DNA of 64,000 bases. Source: Otatea glauca (taxonomy: Eukaryota; Streptophyta; Magnoliopsida; Poales; Poaceae). Below, one piece after another: positions 48,809 to 60,009 of this stretch. Each line of letters begins with the position of its first letter. The stretch's first letter is position 1. Position numbers and translations under genes: made by a program. The stretch covers positions 17,384,723 through 17,448,722 of the forward strand of contig CM070728.1 in NCBI GenBank assembly GCA_036346275.1, read 5' to 3'. The notes below the pieces were generated by a model. It searched no databases, was not told the origin of the DNA, and was given only the letters and a program-made list of their open reading frames with translations.

Positions 48809-49353
48809 TATGGAATATAAGAACCTAGGTACCCTCATGACAGGTCCAAGAGGGAGGCCCAGAAGATACTCCCCGCGTCAAGCCCCGCTACCGTGCGCAA
48901 AGGGACATATCCTAAAGGAAGTTGAACTTATATTTAGATATGATAGATACGGTTGTAATCCGAGTCGTTAATAGGGTAGATAAAGATGTAAACTCTATCC
49001 TATTAACTGACTAGAATCTTGTAACCGATCGGAATCTCCAAACTGATCAGGGCTCTGTAAGCCGCCTCACCCCCGCTATATAAGGGAGAGGGCGGGCAAC
49101 AACATAGGGATCCGATCATCCAAGCATAGAGCGATCAAGCCATAGAGCATAGCACACCTCATATCGCCCAGAGCATATTGCGCTTTGAGCAATCTTAGAT
49201 CCAAGAGATCTGCATAATCCCAAAGACACGTGACTAGGGTATTATCTCCTCCGCGAGAGCCTGAACCTGTCTAAACCCCTTGTCTTGTGTGACCTTCGAG
49301 TTTGAGATCTAGCGCCTACCCCATAAATTTATTGCCGACTACAAAAGTCGACA
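48809..49353 (+). repeat. 3' LTR of the LARD-like element
   Basis: TATGGAATATAAG to AAAAGTCGACA. The first dinucleotide has changed from TG to TA. Confidence 0.9.
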
Positions 49354-50020
49354 CTATCCTCAGTGCAGAATGACATCTTGATGAAGAACAAGAGGTCTGT
49401 GAACGAAGCGGACAGCAAGGTGGCCGCCGTATAGAAGGAGTTGGAGACTGTTTGTAGGATGATTGTTGATATTAACCGCAAGCTCGCCAAACTGGAGTCC
49501 AATATGGAGTGGCTCTACCAGGGCCTATCCCAAGCTGCAGATGAGCGAGACAGGGTGATCGTGGCCACTATATCTATGATGAAGACATTGTGCAACCTCG
49601 CCCAGGATTTGGGTGTCTCTGTGGAGCTACTCCCTAGCTCTCAAGAGATCACAGCCGAGACTTGGCTCGCTTGGATAGGCGCGATTGGTGAGGTGGCCAG
49701 GGCGTTAGTGCCAAAGTACTTGTGTTATTGTGTGAAGGCCTCTGCCGAATTTCTCATTGCTTTCCTTAGGCCAGTGGGCTGCTAGCACTCCACCGCCTTC
49801 GAGGCACCGGCATACAAGATGCTAACTCTCGTGGACCTGGAGGTGGTTTGGAAGGCTATCAAAGACAATGTTCGAGCTTTCTTCTCACAAGTGTGGAACT
49901 CGCACGGGCCGGGCTACATCGACATACTCATACACAAGGCTCAAGCTCGACCATTTGAGGTGGGTTCCTCTTTCGTTCAAGGAGGAGCTAAGGCACCGGG
50001 TTCTTCTCATGTGTGAGGCT

Positions 50021-50849
50021 TGTTGTTCAGCACCTGGATCATGTTCTTAGCCAACCATGTAGCGTCCTAGCTTCATATGTGCTAGCGGTTCAGTATGGGA
50101 GATTGGTTGGTAGGTTTTAGTGACTTAGTATGTTAGGATATGTTGGTATGTTGATGATGGCCTTCAGGCAAGGCCCTATGTTTTATGTAGCTTTTTATTT
50201 TTGGGAAGTTGATACCTTTTGTAGCTACTTTATTATTGATGCAGTGTATGGAACTCCAAGGTCGTTGTTGTTGAGTGTGTTGCATGGTGATGTGGTGCTT
50301 ACAAAGGCTCCTATTTTACCCTTGAAGATGGTGGTGTGGAGAACTAAATTGACTGCCAGCTGTTTGGGAACTAAACCCCCCTCCCACCCCATGTCGAATC
50401 ATTTAATCACTGAAATTCGCACAGAGTGTTGAAATCCAAGTGGCGACCGAGAGGTGGATGGCTGACGAGGGTGATGATTAGCCACGGGCTTTATGGCTGG
50501 TGGCCCGAGCAGTAGGTGGTGGATCATTTGTGCCCAGTGTTGGGCCTCATCTTTGTGCGAGAGATGAAGCTGGCTCGTGTGTCAACTAGCCTTGGGCGGT
50601 TTTGGGATGGCTCTAATTTGTCTAGTGATGCCCTAGCTTCATCGGATAGTAGTGCCAAGGAACTGTAGTTACCCTTTGTCGTGTGGCTACAAATTGAGGG
50701 GTTTGAGACCACAGTTTGTCGTCCTTGGTCCGTCTAGCATTGAAATAAAGCTTGTGCCATGTATTCCTTTTTGGGCATGGATGCTAATAGGTTGCTTGTT
50801 GGTTTTTACGAATAGATATTCCTTGGTGGGCATTGATGGTAATAGGTTG
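50021..50849. other. 3' region of the gypsy-type unit, no gene seen
   Basis: T- and G-rich sequence after the coiled-coil frame. No domain recognised. Confidence 0.4.
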
Positions 50850-51345
50850 AAGCTCATGAGTGCTTCTTAGGTCAGGAAAGGCGAGGAAATCGTCGTATTC
50901 CATTAGAAAAAATTTAGTGCTCAAGATGAAGCTCTCGAGCACTTCTTGGGTTGGGAGAGGTGAGGACATCGCCATCTCCTACTGGAAAAAACTTAGCACT
51001 CAGGACGAATCTCGCAAGGGATTCTTAGGTCGAGAGAGGCGAGGACATCGTCGTCTCCCATCAGAAAAAACTTAATGCTCAGGACGAAGATCATAGGCGC
51101 TTCTTAGGTTGGGAGAGGCAAAGACATCATCGTCTCCCATCAGAAAAAACCTAGTACTCGGGATGAAGCTCGCAAATGCTTCTTAGGTCGAGTGAGGTGA
51201 GGACGTCACCGTCTCCCATCAGAAAAACCGAGCGCTTAGGATGAAGCTTGTGAGAACTTCTTAGGTTAGGAGAGGTGAGGATGTCACCATCTCCCATCGT
51301 AAAAACTTAGCTATCCGGATGAAGCTCACAAGTGCTTCTTAGTCT
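50850..51345 (+). repeat. Minisatellite, about 79 bp x 6
   Basis: Units contain GCTTCTTAGGTCG, GAGGACATCGTCGTCTCCCA, CAGAAAAAAC and CTCAGGATGAAGCTC. The CTTCTTAGG block recurs near 50863, 50942, 51023, 51100, 51180, 51258 and 51337. It lies at the 3' end of the gypsy-type unit. Confidence 0.85.
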
Positions 51346-51359
51346 TTGTTTGTCTAGAC

Positions 51360-51580
51360 GGCCATAGAGGATGAGTCTTTACTCGCTTACTTAGCACCGG
51401 AGGATGACTTTTATTCGTATACTCACCCTTGGAGGGTGAGTTTTGGTTTGATTACTTTGCCCTAGAGGGTGAGTCTTTGTTCACTTATTAAGCCTTGGAG
51501 GGAGTTTTGTACGTATACTCAGCCCCTAAGGGCGAGTTTTGGTTTTTGTACGTTCAGCCATGGCATGTGAGCGCACTTAG
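51360..51580 (+). repeat. Second minisatellite, about 53 bp x 4
   Basis: Units have GAGGGTGAGTCTTTG/TTTTGG followed by TACTCAGCC or TTACTTAGC. It directly follows the 79-bp array. Confidence 0.7.
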
Positions 51581-52507
51581 ATGTGAACTGAGAAGTGTAG
51601 CCATTTTGCCAATATAAGATGTGTTAAAAGTATGGAGAATTGAAAACTAGAGGGGACGTCATAATAGGCCCAATACAAAAGGATAGCAAGGGCTAATAGT
51701 GTGACCTATGCTAGTGGATATGGGTGGCACTTTCGTTGATTCACTACACACAATACTTACAAAGGTTGTCCGTATTCCAACTGTACTTGAGCTCAATTCC
51801 GTTGAGTGACTGCAGTAGAAACGACCCTGGACGGGCGATGCGATGACCTCGTTAGGTCCTTCCCATGTGGAGCTCAGCTTGCCATCGAGTTCTAGGTTGC
51901 CTTTTTTTAGGGTAAGGTCACCAACTTGCATAGGACATGGGTGAATGTCATTGTTGTATGCTTTAGCCATTGCTGCTTGGTATTGGTTGATGTTGAGAGT
52001 TACTTCCTGTCTAAGGGCATTAGCTGACTCTAGTGATGTTTAGCGAGTGTCGTCATCCAGGATGGTTGTGGCCTTGTGGGACCCCAGTTTGATTTCTTAT
52101 GGGGTCACAGCCTCATTGCCATACAATAGCTTGAATGTGGACCCTGTAGCTCGAGTGAGCGATGTGTGCGTCGACCACAACACACTTGGCAGTTCGTCTA
52201 CCCAACGGCCCTTTGAGAGATCGAAGAGGTGAATGCGAAGACCTAAGAGGATGAAGCCATTGGATCTCTCCGCTGTTCCATTATCCTTGGCATTGGTGAC
52301 TGATGTGAAGCATATGTTGATGCCCAAGCTAGTGCAAAACTTGCTGAAGGAAACTGAGTTGAATTGAGTCCTGTTGTCCACAGTTAGTTCATGTAGCACA
52401 CTGAATTGACAGATGATGTTCTTCCACACCAACTTTTTGATTGTCACCGAGGTTATCTTGGCTAGTGGTTTAGTCTCAATCCATTTGGAGAAATAGTCTA
52501 TGGCTAC

Positions 52508-54305
52508 TGAAGGACCGAAATGGCGATTAGAGGGGTGTGAATAGGAGCCAAATAAAAACTTTCCCTCTTCAAAAATATCCAAGCCTCTCTTTTGTAAAGC
52601 CAACAAAAAGGAACAACAAAATCCAGTATTGGACAAAAGAGTATTCTAGTCACTTTTCCTAAAGCACCAAATAAAACGCTAAGCCAGGGTAGTACTGCAT
52701 AGATGTCCAATGCTCTCAGATAAACAGTAAAAATAGCACGATCTCAAAAACAAGAACTAAGATAACCTTTGATTGGCTGAGAATCTTGATCTATTCTTGC
52801 TTGTGGGGTATTAACTATCAAAGTGATCTTGGATCAACTCCCACATGTCCTAGCAAGCTAGATCAAGGCACGATCAACTCCCAAAATAAAGAGAACATGA
52901 TCTATTGAGGTCTTTCTTCTTGCTAAGCAAATCGGCTTATGATCAAGAACTTAGAGAAATGTGTGATCAAGAACTTAGAGAAATGAGTTGCTGAGTGCCT
53001 AGATGATTGATATGTGTTCGAGACATATATCATCCATCAATCACTCACCCTTGGCTCAAGATCAAACAAGAAGGATCAAAATTCAAAAAGAACCAAGAGA
53101 GTGTAGAAGAAGATGATTGCAAACAAAGCAAAACAAGAACTAGAATGAAAGCACAAACATAACAAGATTCTTGCACTGGAACTATTTATATTTTTTGGAA
53201 GGTGGTTTACAAATACTCACAACCAGGTGGGCAAAGCTCAGAGAGCATCAGGATACCAAAATCCTTCACAAGACGTGCACGGGGAGAGTCACCCCTCCCC
53301 CTCTATTTATAGCACTCTGGGAGTAATCTCCACCCTTAGATGATCTTATTGAAACTCAAGAAACCTCATCAAGTGTGCAGATTAACTCACACTCTCATAC
53401 TTGGGCTAACCCGAAACCCAACAACATCACGGGTTTTGACCATACCTTTTAGCATGACAGTTTTAGCTTCCTTGACCGTTCTAGATCTAGACTCTTTCCT
53501 GAGACTAGTCTCTTGTCTTCTTGGCTTGCAACCACTTTCTGTCTTCAGTCATCTTCTAGTGTCCCTTGACCATTCTAGACCTCAGCTCTTCTAGCCTAGT
53601 CCCGATCTCCTCCGCCTCACCATGACCTAGCACCAAAGTCCTGCAACCAACACAGTCAAGAAAATCATTATATAGCAATGTACAAAATCATATGCACGAA
53701 GATATCACACATCAAAAGATCCCACCTTGGATCATTTAGCCTGTGACCACCTTAGTCCATAACCATTCTTGTCCATGACCACTTTCGATTTGTCTAGATC
53801 AGTTTCTAAGAGGTCACGACCACTCATACAGAGGTCTAGACCAATCATACAAAGGTTTAGACCACTCAAGACTACTCACTGAGGGGTCACGACCACTCTT
53901 ACAGAGGTCTAGACTGCTCTCTAAGTGGTCTCAGGAGTCACGACCACTCTCCTAGTAGTCCTTGGAGGTCTAGACCACTCCCACAGTGCTCTAGACCAAT
54001 CTTACAGTGGTCATGACCACTCCTACAGTGGTTTAGGCCACTCTTATAGTGGTCATGATCACTTCCCAAGTGGTCCTTAGAGGTCTAGATCATTCCTACA
54101 GTGGTCTAGACCACTCTATCAGTGCTAACGATCACTCCTTTAGAGGTCACGATCACTCTGCAAGTGGTCACAAAGCCCACGATCATTCAAACCAAATAGC
54201 TCAAAGCTAAAGCAAGCTCAAATCAAACTCAAACTTGAGTACCAAATGCTCAAAACACAGTCAATTACTCATCACAAACATGGTAGACCACTACATAGTC
54301 TCTCA
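52508..54305 (-). mobile_element. Solo LTR, 1.8 kb, inside the Gypsy integrase
   Basis: TG...CA ends with an exact target duplication GCTAC (52503-52507 and 54306-54310). The minus strand ends CCTATTCACACCCCTCTAAT, close to the end of the solo LTR at 44.5 kb, so both come from related Gypsy lineages in opposite orientation. TATA-like CTATAAATAGAGG is on the minus strand near 53311. 53790-54190 is a repeat array of GGTCTAGACCACTC units. Confidence 0.85.
53790..54190. repeat. GGTCTAGACCACTC repeat array in the solo LTR
   Basis: About a dozen imperfect units of roughly 30 bp alternating GGTCTAGACCACTC and GGTCACGACCACTC. Each is itself partly palindromic. Confidence 0.75.
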
Positions 54306-54605
54306 GCTACCACCACGAACTTGTATCCTCTCGTTTGGGCTTTAAAGGGGGCCAACAAGGTCCAATACCAACCGAGTGAGTGGCTATGATGACGGTATGT
54401 GTTGCATCTCATTTGCCGGTAAGTTTGTGACCATCCATTGACAGGCGGCACATGTCCGAACTAAGGAATCAATGTCGTGCAAGGCAATGGGCCAATAAAA
54501 CCATTCTCGAAAGGCCATGGACACAAGGACTTGTGAAGCGAGATGAGAACCGCAAAGCCCCTTCTTTATTGGATATGCACCAGAGGTAGGGTTCACAAAC
54601 ACCAC

Positions 54606-55085
54606 ACTTGTAGAGGATATTGTTGTGAATGACAGCCCCTTGCGCGGTTTTTCAATCTTCGAGCTTCAACGGGGTTGGTAGGCTCGGCTTCGTCGGTGAG
54701 GTACTCAATGATCGTCTTTATCCAGTCGTGTTCCTCAAGGGAACATATTTGAGGGAGCCCCTTCACTACTGGTACCGCTATGGCATCATAGAATGCATCG
54801 ATCGGGAACTATTTTTTTAAAAATGAATTAACTAGAAACTCTGACATTCATTATAGGAGAAGAACAACAGTCGAGTTACAAATGCGTACTCACACTTACA
54901 CACACTCAAACATGTACACCCGCGTTGCACTCGACTCCGCGCACATCCACGTCAAGCTACGCTCGAACGTGAGTGGATTGGACACACGCCGCGTGAGCCA
55001 ACCAACCGAGCTAAGTGCTTGGCCGCTGACCGAGAACTCTTGACTGTACTAGCGGCCTTGGCAAGGATGTCTGCCTCAACATTTT
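54606..55085. other. Gypsy pol debris, no further domain seen
   Basis: Lies between the RNase H and integrase zinc-binding pieces. Only fragmentary similarity, and stops in all frames. Confidence 0.4.
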
Positions 55086-55296
55086 CTAAGCACGTGATGC
55101 TCCACATCGTGATGGCAACGAAACGCTTCTCCATGGTTGGGCTAGGTACTTTACCTTCTCCGGGTCGCTGACTTGATAACTCTTATTTATGTGACAAGGG
55201 AGAGAGTCACTTTTCACAACAAACCTCCGTAGGCCGAGTAGCAAAACCTCATATTCAGCGATGTTATTTGTGGCCTTAAAAGTGTGCACGTCTTCT

Positions 55297-55520
55297 CGGG
55301 GATTTGAGATGGTGGCTCTTTTTGTCTTTTCAGAAAAGGAAAGAAAACATGGCAGCAATTCAGATTCCAGCATCCAGCATGGGCATGGCAATGACTTGAC
55401 ACCGATGCATGGGTCTATCGAACAAGTCGACCTGAAAAGCTAGTCTAATTACTAAAATACTGTTGCACTTATCTCTATTATTTTCTTTTTTTAATCATGG
55501 AATTACCTTTACAATTACGA
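55297..55520. repeat. Second copy of the P450 upstream segment
   Basis: Direct-orientation match to 36799-37008, joined to the Gypsy RNase H remnant on its left. A third, shorter copy of its right half (CTGAAAAGCTAGTCTAA, CT run, ACC block) is at 55936-56030. Confidence 0.8.
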
Positions 55521-55658
55521 GAGGTGCTTTCATACTTTTTTTTTTACTGTTACACAAATATTAAAGTATGAATGAAGAGAAGATGATGATTACTTACCTC
55601 TTCGCTTGTTTCAAGATTTATATAACTTATATTGTGAAGGAAAGCATTGCTCATAGTG

Positions 55659-56480
55659 TAATTTCAAGCAAGAACGACGGAGAGGCAGCACTGATGATAA
55701 AACTTTGAAATCATCTCGATTTATCGCTTTTATAGTTTTCTATACTTTTTTTGATCAATTTTGGTTCATCTTCTCTCAATAGCTACTATCGGTATCAAAT
55801 TTAAAAATAGTATAAAAAATCAGCTATCCACTACACTAAACAAACTTACTATTGTCCCTTCCGTGCTAAGTACCAAGTTGTGGAACATGCTTAGAACATT
55901 AGAAATAGACCAGTACGTTTGCACCACCTCTGCCGCAGTCGGCCTGAAAAGCTAGTCTAACTAGAACACTGTTACATCTCTCTCTATTATTGTCTTTTGT
56001 TTTATACCATATGTTACCTGTGCAACTCTGCGTTTAGCTGAATTTTCTACTATGTGGGATTTTTTAAGACTCAACGGTGGGTTTTCAGCCAACTGAACAA
56101 TTTATTTCTTCAAAATTGTATAATTACACAAGGCTTGGCACAGCTGCGAGAAGATGCCTTGTTTAGGTATCTGACCATCAACAACTGTCAGCTGGAGGTG
56201 CTCAACCAGCAGACGGAGCGTAGTAATAAGATCCTGCTGCAGATTGTTAAAAGCTTTGCGGTTCCGTCGTTTCCAGACAATCCAGACAAGGAGCAGAAGG
56301 GTTGTGTGCAGAAGAATGGGAGGCTGCTCGCTGAATTCCTCCACAGCAGCACACAACGCGAGCAGAGCTATTGAGGTAAGGTGAGTCCAAAAAAAAAAAG
56401 AGTATAAAATTGTAAAAACGATTAATCGAGATGATTTTAATCATTTGTGCTGCCTCTCCGTCGCTCTTGCTCGAAATTAT
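55659..56480. repeat. Large inverted repeat with arms of about 93 bp
   Basis: Left arm 55659-55753 (CAAGCAAGAACGACGGAGAG onward) pairs with right arm 56388-56480 (ending CTCTCCGTCGCTCTTGCTCG). The loop of about 630 bp holds a LINE-like fragment. A direct repeat pair (55841-55942 and 56486-56582, CAAACTTACT...GGAACATGCTTA) straddles the right arm. Confidence 0.75.
56102..56356 (-). pseudogene. LINE-type reverse transcriptase C-terminal fragment
   Basis: LLLLVWIVWKRRNRKAFN is like the tryptophan-rich stretch found after the zinc-binding region of plant non-LTR retrotransposon ORF2 proteins. The fragment is short, without RT motifs, and sits in the loop of the inverted repeat. Confidence 0.45.
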
Positions 56481-56582
56481 GCTGGACAAACTTACTTCTG
56501 TGCCTCCCGTACCAAGTGGTAGAACATGCTTATATAACTATAAGAATGGACTACTTTTTACACCACCGCTGCGGCATGGGCA

Positions 56583-56795
56583 GGGCCGCCTCGCCTCCAG
56601 CCCGCTTGGACCTCCATTGCTCCGCCGTCACCGCCAAGGATCTCCACTACCGTCACCGCAAAGAACCTCGACGTCCTCTCCCAAATCCAGCTTCCCACGA
56701 ACTCTCGTTCCAGTACTTCGCTAGCTTGCACCGGTGATTTTTAGCGTTCACTTTTCTTTCTTTCGAGCTTTGCCGAGCCAAAATCGAGCACTTAA
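56583..56795. other. Spacer, no gene seen
   Basis: GC-rich short stretch without recognisable domain. Confidence 0.3.
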
Positions 56796-57880
56796 AGGAC
56801 CGAAATGGAAAAGGGTGGATGATTCCAACTAAAATTTTCCTTTTTAAAGGAAACCCAGCCAAGACTCCTCTTGAAATACTAAAGCACATAAGAGCAAAAT
56901 CTTGATCTTGGACTTGCTTGTAGGGTTTTAATGATCAAAGTGATCTTGGATAAACTCCCACTTGTCACAGCAAACAAGAACACAAGAATCTCAAATGCGA
57001 TCTACGAAGAAAGAGCAAAACGATCGAGTTCTTGCAAAAAAATTGCCTAGATGATGGGGATATAATCTAAAGAAGATTCATCCATCAATCATACATTCTC
57101 GGCACAAGAATCACAAGCAAGTAGAAGAAGGGGAGTCAAATTCAACTTGTGAGAATGTAAATTGTAAGAAATTAAATTGCGGAATTTAAAAGCAAGTAGA
57201 AGGAGGGGAGGCAAATCCAACTTGCGGGAATGTAAATTGCAAGAATTTAAATTGCGAAATTTAAATTGCAGAATGAAAATGCTGAATTTAAGACATAATG
57301 TAAATGCTGAAATTAAATTCAGAAAAGTAAGGAAGTGAAATTTTATTTCTTTAGAAGAAGGTTTACAAAACCTCACAACAAGGTGGGCAAAACTCAAAGG
57401 AGCACACAAAACCTTCAAGAGGGGAGAGCTACCCCTCCCCCTCTATTTATACTACTCATGAATCATTCTCCACCTTTGGATGAGTTCTACTTGGCTCTCA
57501 AGTAACCTCTTCAAAGGTTGAGATTGATTCATTCTCTATCCCTGGATGAGTTCTACTTGCCCCTCAAGAAACCTCATCAAGGGTTGAGATCCACTCAGGC
57601 TAATTTAACCACTACTCTATCTTCTAAACCGCAATCCAACGGCTCTCTTTGATCCAAACAGCCCCAAGTTAGCATCTCAGTCGTTCCCTTGTCTTCTAGG
57701 CTTGCAGCGACTCCGTCTCCGGTCATCCTCTGGCGATCTCCGATCGTCCGAACCTCCGATGCACCTCGTCTAGTCCCGACAATCCTCCGCCTCACCATGA
57801 CCTGTCACCATCGTCTTGCAACCATAAAAAACAAGGAAATCTATCACATAGAGTAATTATTAAAGGCACAACCCAATAGG
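56796..57880 (-). mobile_element. Truncated Gypsy LTR related to the 52.5-kb solo LTR
   Basis: AGGACCGAAATGG start, then GATCTTGG, TTTTAATGATCAAAGTGATC, CTCTATTTATA and CCGCCTCACCATGACCT occur in the same order as in 52508-53640. It is cut off at about 57835, where the 52.5-kb copy continues. Confidence 0.7.
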
Positions 57881-58727
57881 AGTAAAAACAGATCGAATAT
57901 GAACGGATAAAGACTCTATCATATTTGTTTTCAAAGTTTTCCGGATACGGATATGAATAGAGATAACACGGGTACAAAACAAATACAAATGCTGAATTTA
58001 AATTGCGGAATGTAAATGCTAAATTTAAGACATAATGTAAATGCTGAAATTAAATTCAGAAAAGTAAGGAAGTGAAATTTTATTTCTTTAGAAGAAGGTT
58101 TACAAAACCTCACAACAAGGTTGGCAAAACTCAAAGGAGCACACAAAACCTTCAAGAGGGGAGAGCTACCCCTCCCTCTCTATTTATATTACTCATGAAT
58201 CATTCTCCACCCTTGGATGAGTTCTACTTGGCCCTCAAGTAACCTCTTCAAAGGTTGAGATTGATTCATTCTCCATCCCTGGATGAGTTCTACTTGCTCC
58301 TCAAGAAACCTCATCAAGGGTTGAGATTCACTCAGGCTAATTTAACCGCTACTCTATCTTCTAAACCGCAATCCAACGGTTCTCCTTGATCCAAGCAGCC
58401 CCAAGTTAGCATCTCAGTCGTTCCCTTGTCTTCTAGGCTTGCAGCGACTCCATCTCCGATCATCCTCTGGCGATCTCCGATCGTCCGAACCTCCGACGCA
58501 CCTCGTCTAGTCCCGATCATCCTCCGCCTCACCATGACCTGTCACCATCGTCTTGCAACCATAAAAAACAAGGAAATCCATCACATAGAGTAACTTATTA
58601 AAGGCACAACCCAATAGGAGTAAAAACAGATCGAATACGGATGGATAACGACTCTATCATATTTGTTTTCAAAGTTTTTCGGATACGGATATGAATAGAG
58701 ATAACACGGGTACAAAACAAATACAAA
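57254..58727. repeat. 737-bp tandem duplication
   Basis: 57254-57990 and 57991-58727 are near-identical with a 737-bp period (AGAAAAGTAAGGAAGTG at 57321 and 58058). Each copy has the LTR part plus the left end of a hAT-like element. Only the right copy is followed by the rest of that element. Confidence 0.9.
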
Positions 58728-59422
58728 TACAAATAATACCGAATATAGATACGGAGTGAATACGAATCGAAACGAATACGGTAACGAATATTTATTATAA
58801 CATGAAAACCATTTAAATTGTACACATAAAATGAAAAAAAAACATAACTAGTTTATTTGATTCAAACAATCGTGAAGAAAATGTGATTACACAAGATTTG
58901 TACTCTTTGTTGCATTAAGTTTAAAATAATAAATTATGTATTTATGAGTTTTTATGCATTCCTGCTACTTATTTAAAATATTTTCCTATTAAAGACAACT
59001 GTGATTGAATTTTTGAGAAACTTAAAAAGATGAGAAAATCTTGAAAATATTTTTTAAAATGCTAGACTTTGTCAGAAACATCCCAAAAAGTTTCATAATT
59101 TTTGGAACTGGGTTTTTCAATTTTTAAAAACAAAACTTAATTTCTGTATTAATTAAATTGGAAAACAATTTTGAAATTCATAAACCTTTTTTGCTAAAAC
59201 AATAGACTTGGCTCAGTCTGCGCGACTGAATATCCGGATAATCTAGATCTGTATTCGCATTTTACTAATAGTGAGCTACCGAATTCGTATTCGTATCCGA
59301 CACAAAAAAAATCCATATTCACTTCCGATCTGGTACTATCCGACAAATATCCGAGTCGATCCATATTAAAAAATTGTCCAAATCAGATTGATCAGAAACT
59401 ATCCGATTCATTTTCATCCCTA
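58613..59422. mobile_element. hAT-like non-autonomous element
   Basis: Left end TAGGAGTAAAAACAGATCG and right end CGATTCATTTTCATCCCTA are inverted relatives of the common plant hAT end TAGGGATGAAAA. Inner GGATACGGATATG / CATATCCGTATCC blocks also pair across the element. No transposase. A 21-bp direct repeat (58585-58605 and 59627-59647) flanks a slightly larger interval. Confidence 0.65.
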
Positions 59423-60009
59423 ACTGCCTTTTTCCCTTTGCTAGGATGTTCCCGGTGGATGAGACTGTTTTTTTAAGGAATCGTGGGTGAGATTGTTCAT
59501 TATGAAGGCGAAGATAGAGACACATGACCTGGGGCAAGGAGGTTGGATTTATTTCCTTTTATATGTGAATCATTTCTAAGCAAAATATTAAATTACAAGA
59601 TTAATAATAAATATTTTTCTTTATAAATAGAGTAACTTATTAAAGGCTGTACGTTCTTATTTTTATGAGCGGCTGTAAAAGGTTTGTCATTGACTTAAGT
59701 TGTCATATGATGTTTGGTATGCGTTAAAACTCTTTATGGTAGTCAAATCTCCAAATATTTAAACAACTAGTCAATTGCCCATACTTTACAATAGAAACAT
59801 AATTTTTAATCAAATAATCAAATCATATCATATGTTTATAAAATATAAAATTACACTCTTGAGTTGTCATGAGAGAAGAGTAGGTAATAGCCCAGTCAGG
59901 GGAGTAGGTGTAAGCAAAAAGAGAGATACGATTGCTTTCTTTTTTATCCCGCGTTCATATATCAGCACATGCACTGCTTTTCTAGAGAGGAAAGGGAACG
60001 GACGACCTC
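59423..60009. other. No gene seen
   Basis: AT-rich spacer. Only the right copy of the 21-bp direct repeat (59627-59647) is notable. Confidence 0.35.

Larger units (their letters stand above)
46577..49353 (+). mobile_element. Non-autonomous LTR retrotransposon (LARD-like), young
   Basis: LTRs of 541 bp (46577-47117) and 545 bp (48809-49353) differ at only a few sites. The flanks CTATT and CTATC are a target duplication with one change. The primer-binding region GTTGGCGCGCCAGGTAGGGG starts at 47118. The 1.69-kb interior has no protease, reverse transcriptase or integrase. It resembles Dasheng-type elements mobilised by Gypsy relatives. Confidence 0.9.
38130..50020 (+). pseudogene. Gypsy-type gag-like gene, split by three insertions
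   Basis: Plus-strand fragments of one long protein of the kind annotated as putative gypsy-type transposon. A start-like MTSKRAMASVEPSNG is at about 38190. The conserved domain piece (LFCFLQYASRLIVYAYDD, YGVITFQLRDN, DSWRDLWFYYP) is at 38550-38800. Further pieces lie at 43849-44531 and 46344-46576. A coiled-coil C-terminal part is at 49354-50020 (CRMIVDINRKLAKLESNMEW, TAETWLAWIGAIGEVARAL). Removing the insertion at 46577-49353 restores a continuous frame (LSSVQNDILMKNKRSVNEA). Internal stops remain, so it is dead. LTRs of this unit were not identified. Confidence 0.65.
51659..55391 (-). pseudogene. Gypsy pol remnant (RNase H and integrase), minus strand
   Basis: Order on the minus strand: RNase H piece (55086-55391, THFKATNNIAEYE-like region and LLLGLRRFVVKSDS); integrase zinc-binding region (54384-54605, GLCGSHLASQ, VRTCAACQ); integrase core (52097-52507, DYFSKWIETKPLAKI, LTVDNRTQFNS, NGTAERSNGF); integrase C-terminus (51659-51970, HPCPMQVGDLTLKKG, GKLSSTWEGPNEVI). 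Gypsy order is RT-RNase H-integrase, and the RT is missing here. Stops and a 1.8-kb solo LTR split it. Catalytic D, D and E positions can still be recognised in the core. Confidence 0.85.

Noticed and set aside
50850..51345. CRISPR-like spaced repeat
   Set aside because: The whole 79-bp unit is repeated with no unique spacers. The sequence is plant DNA and the array sits in a retroelement.
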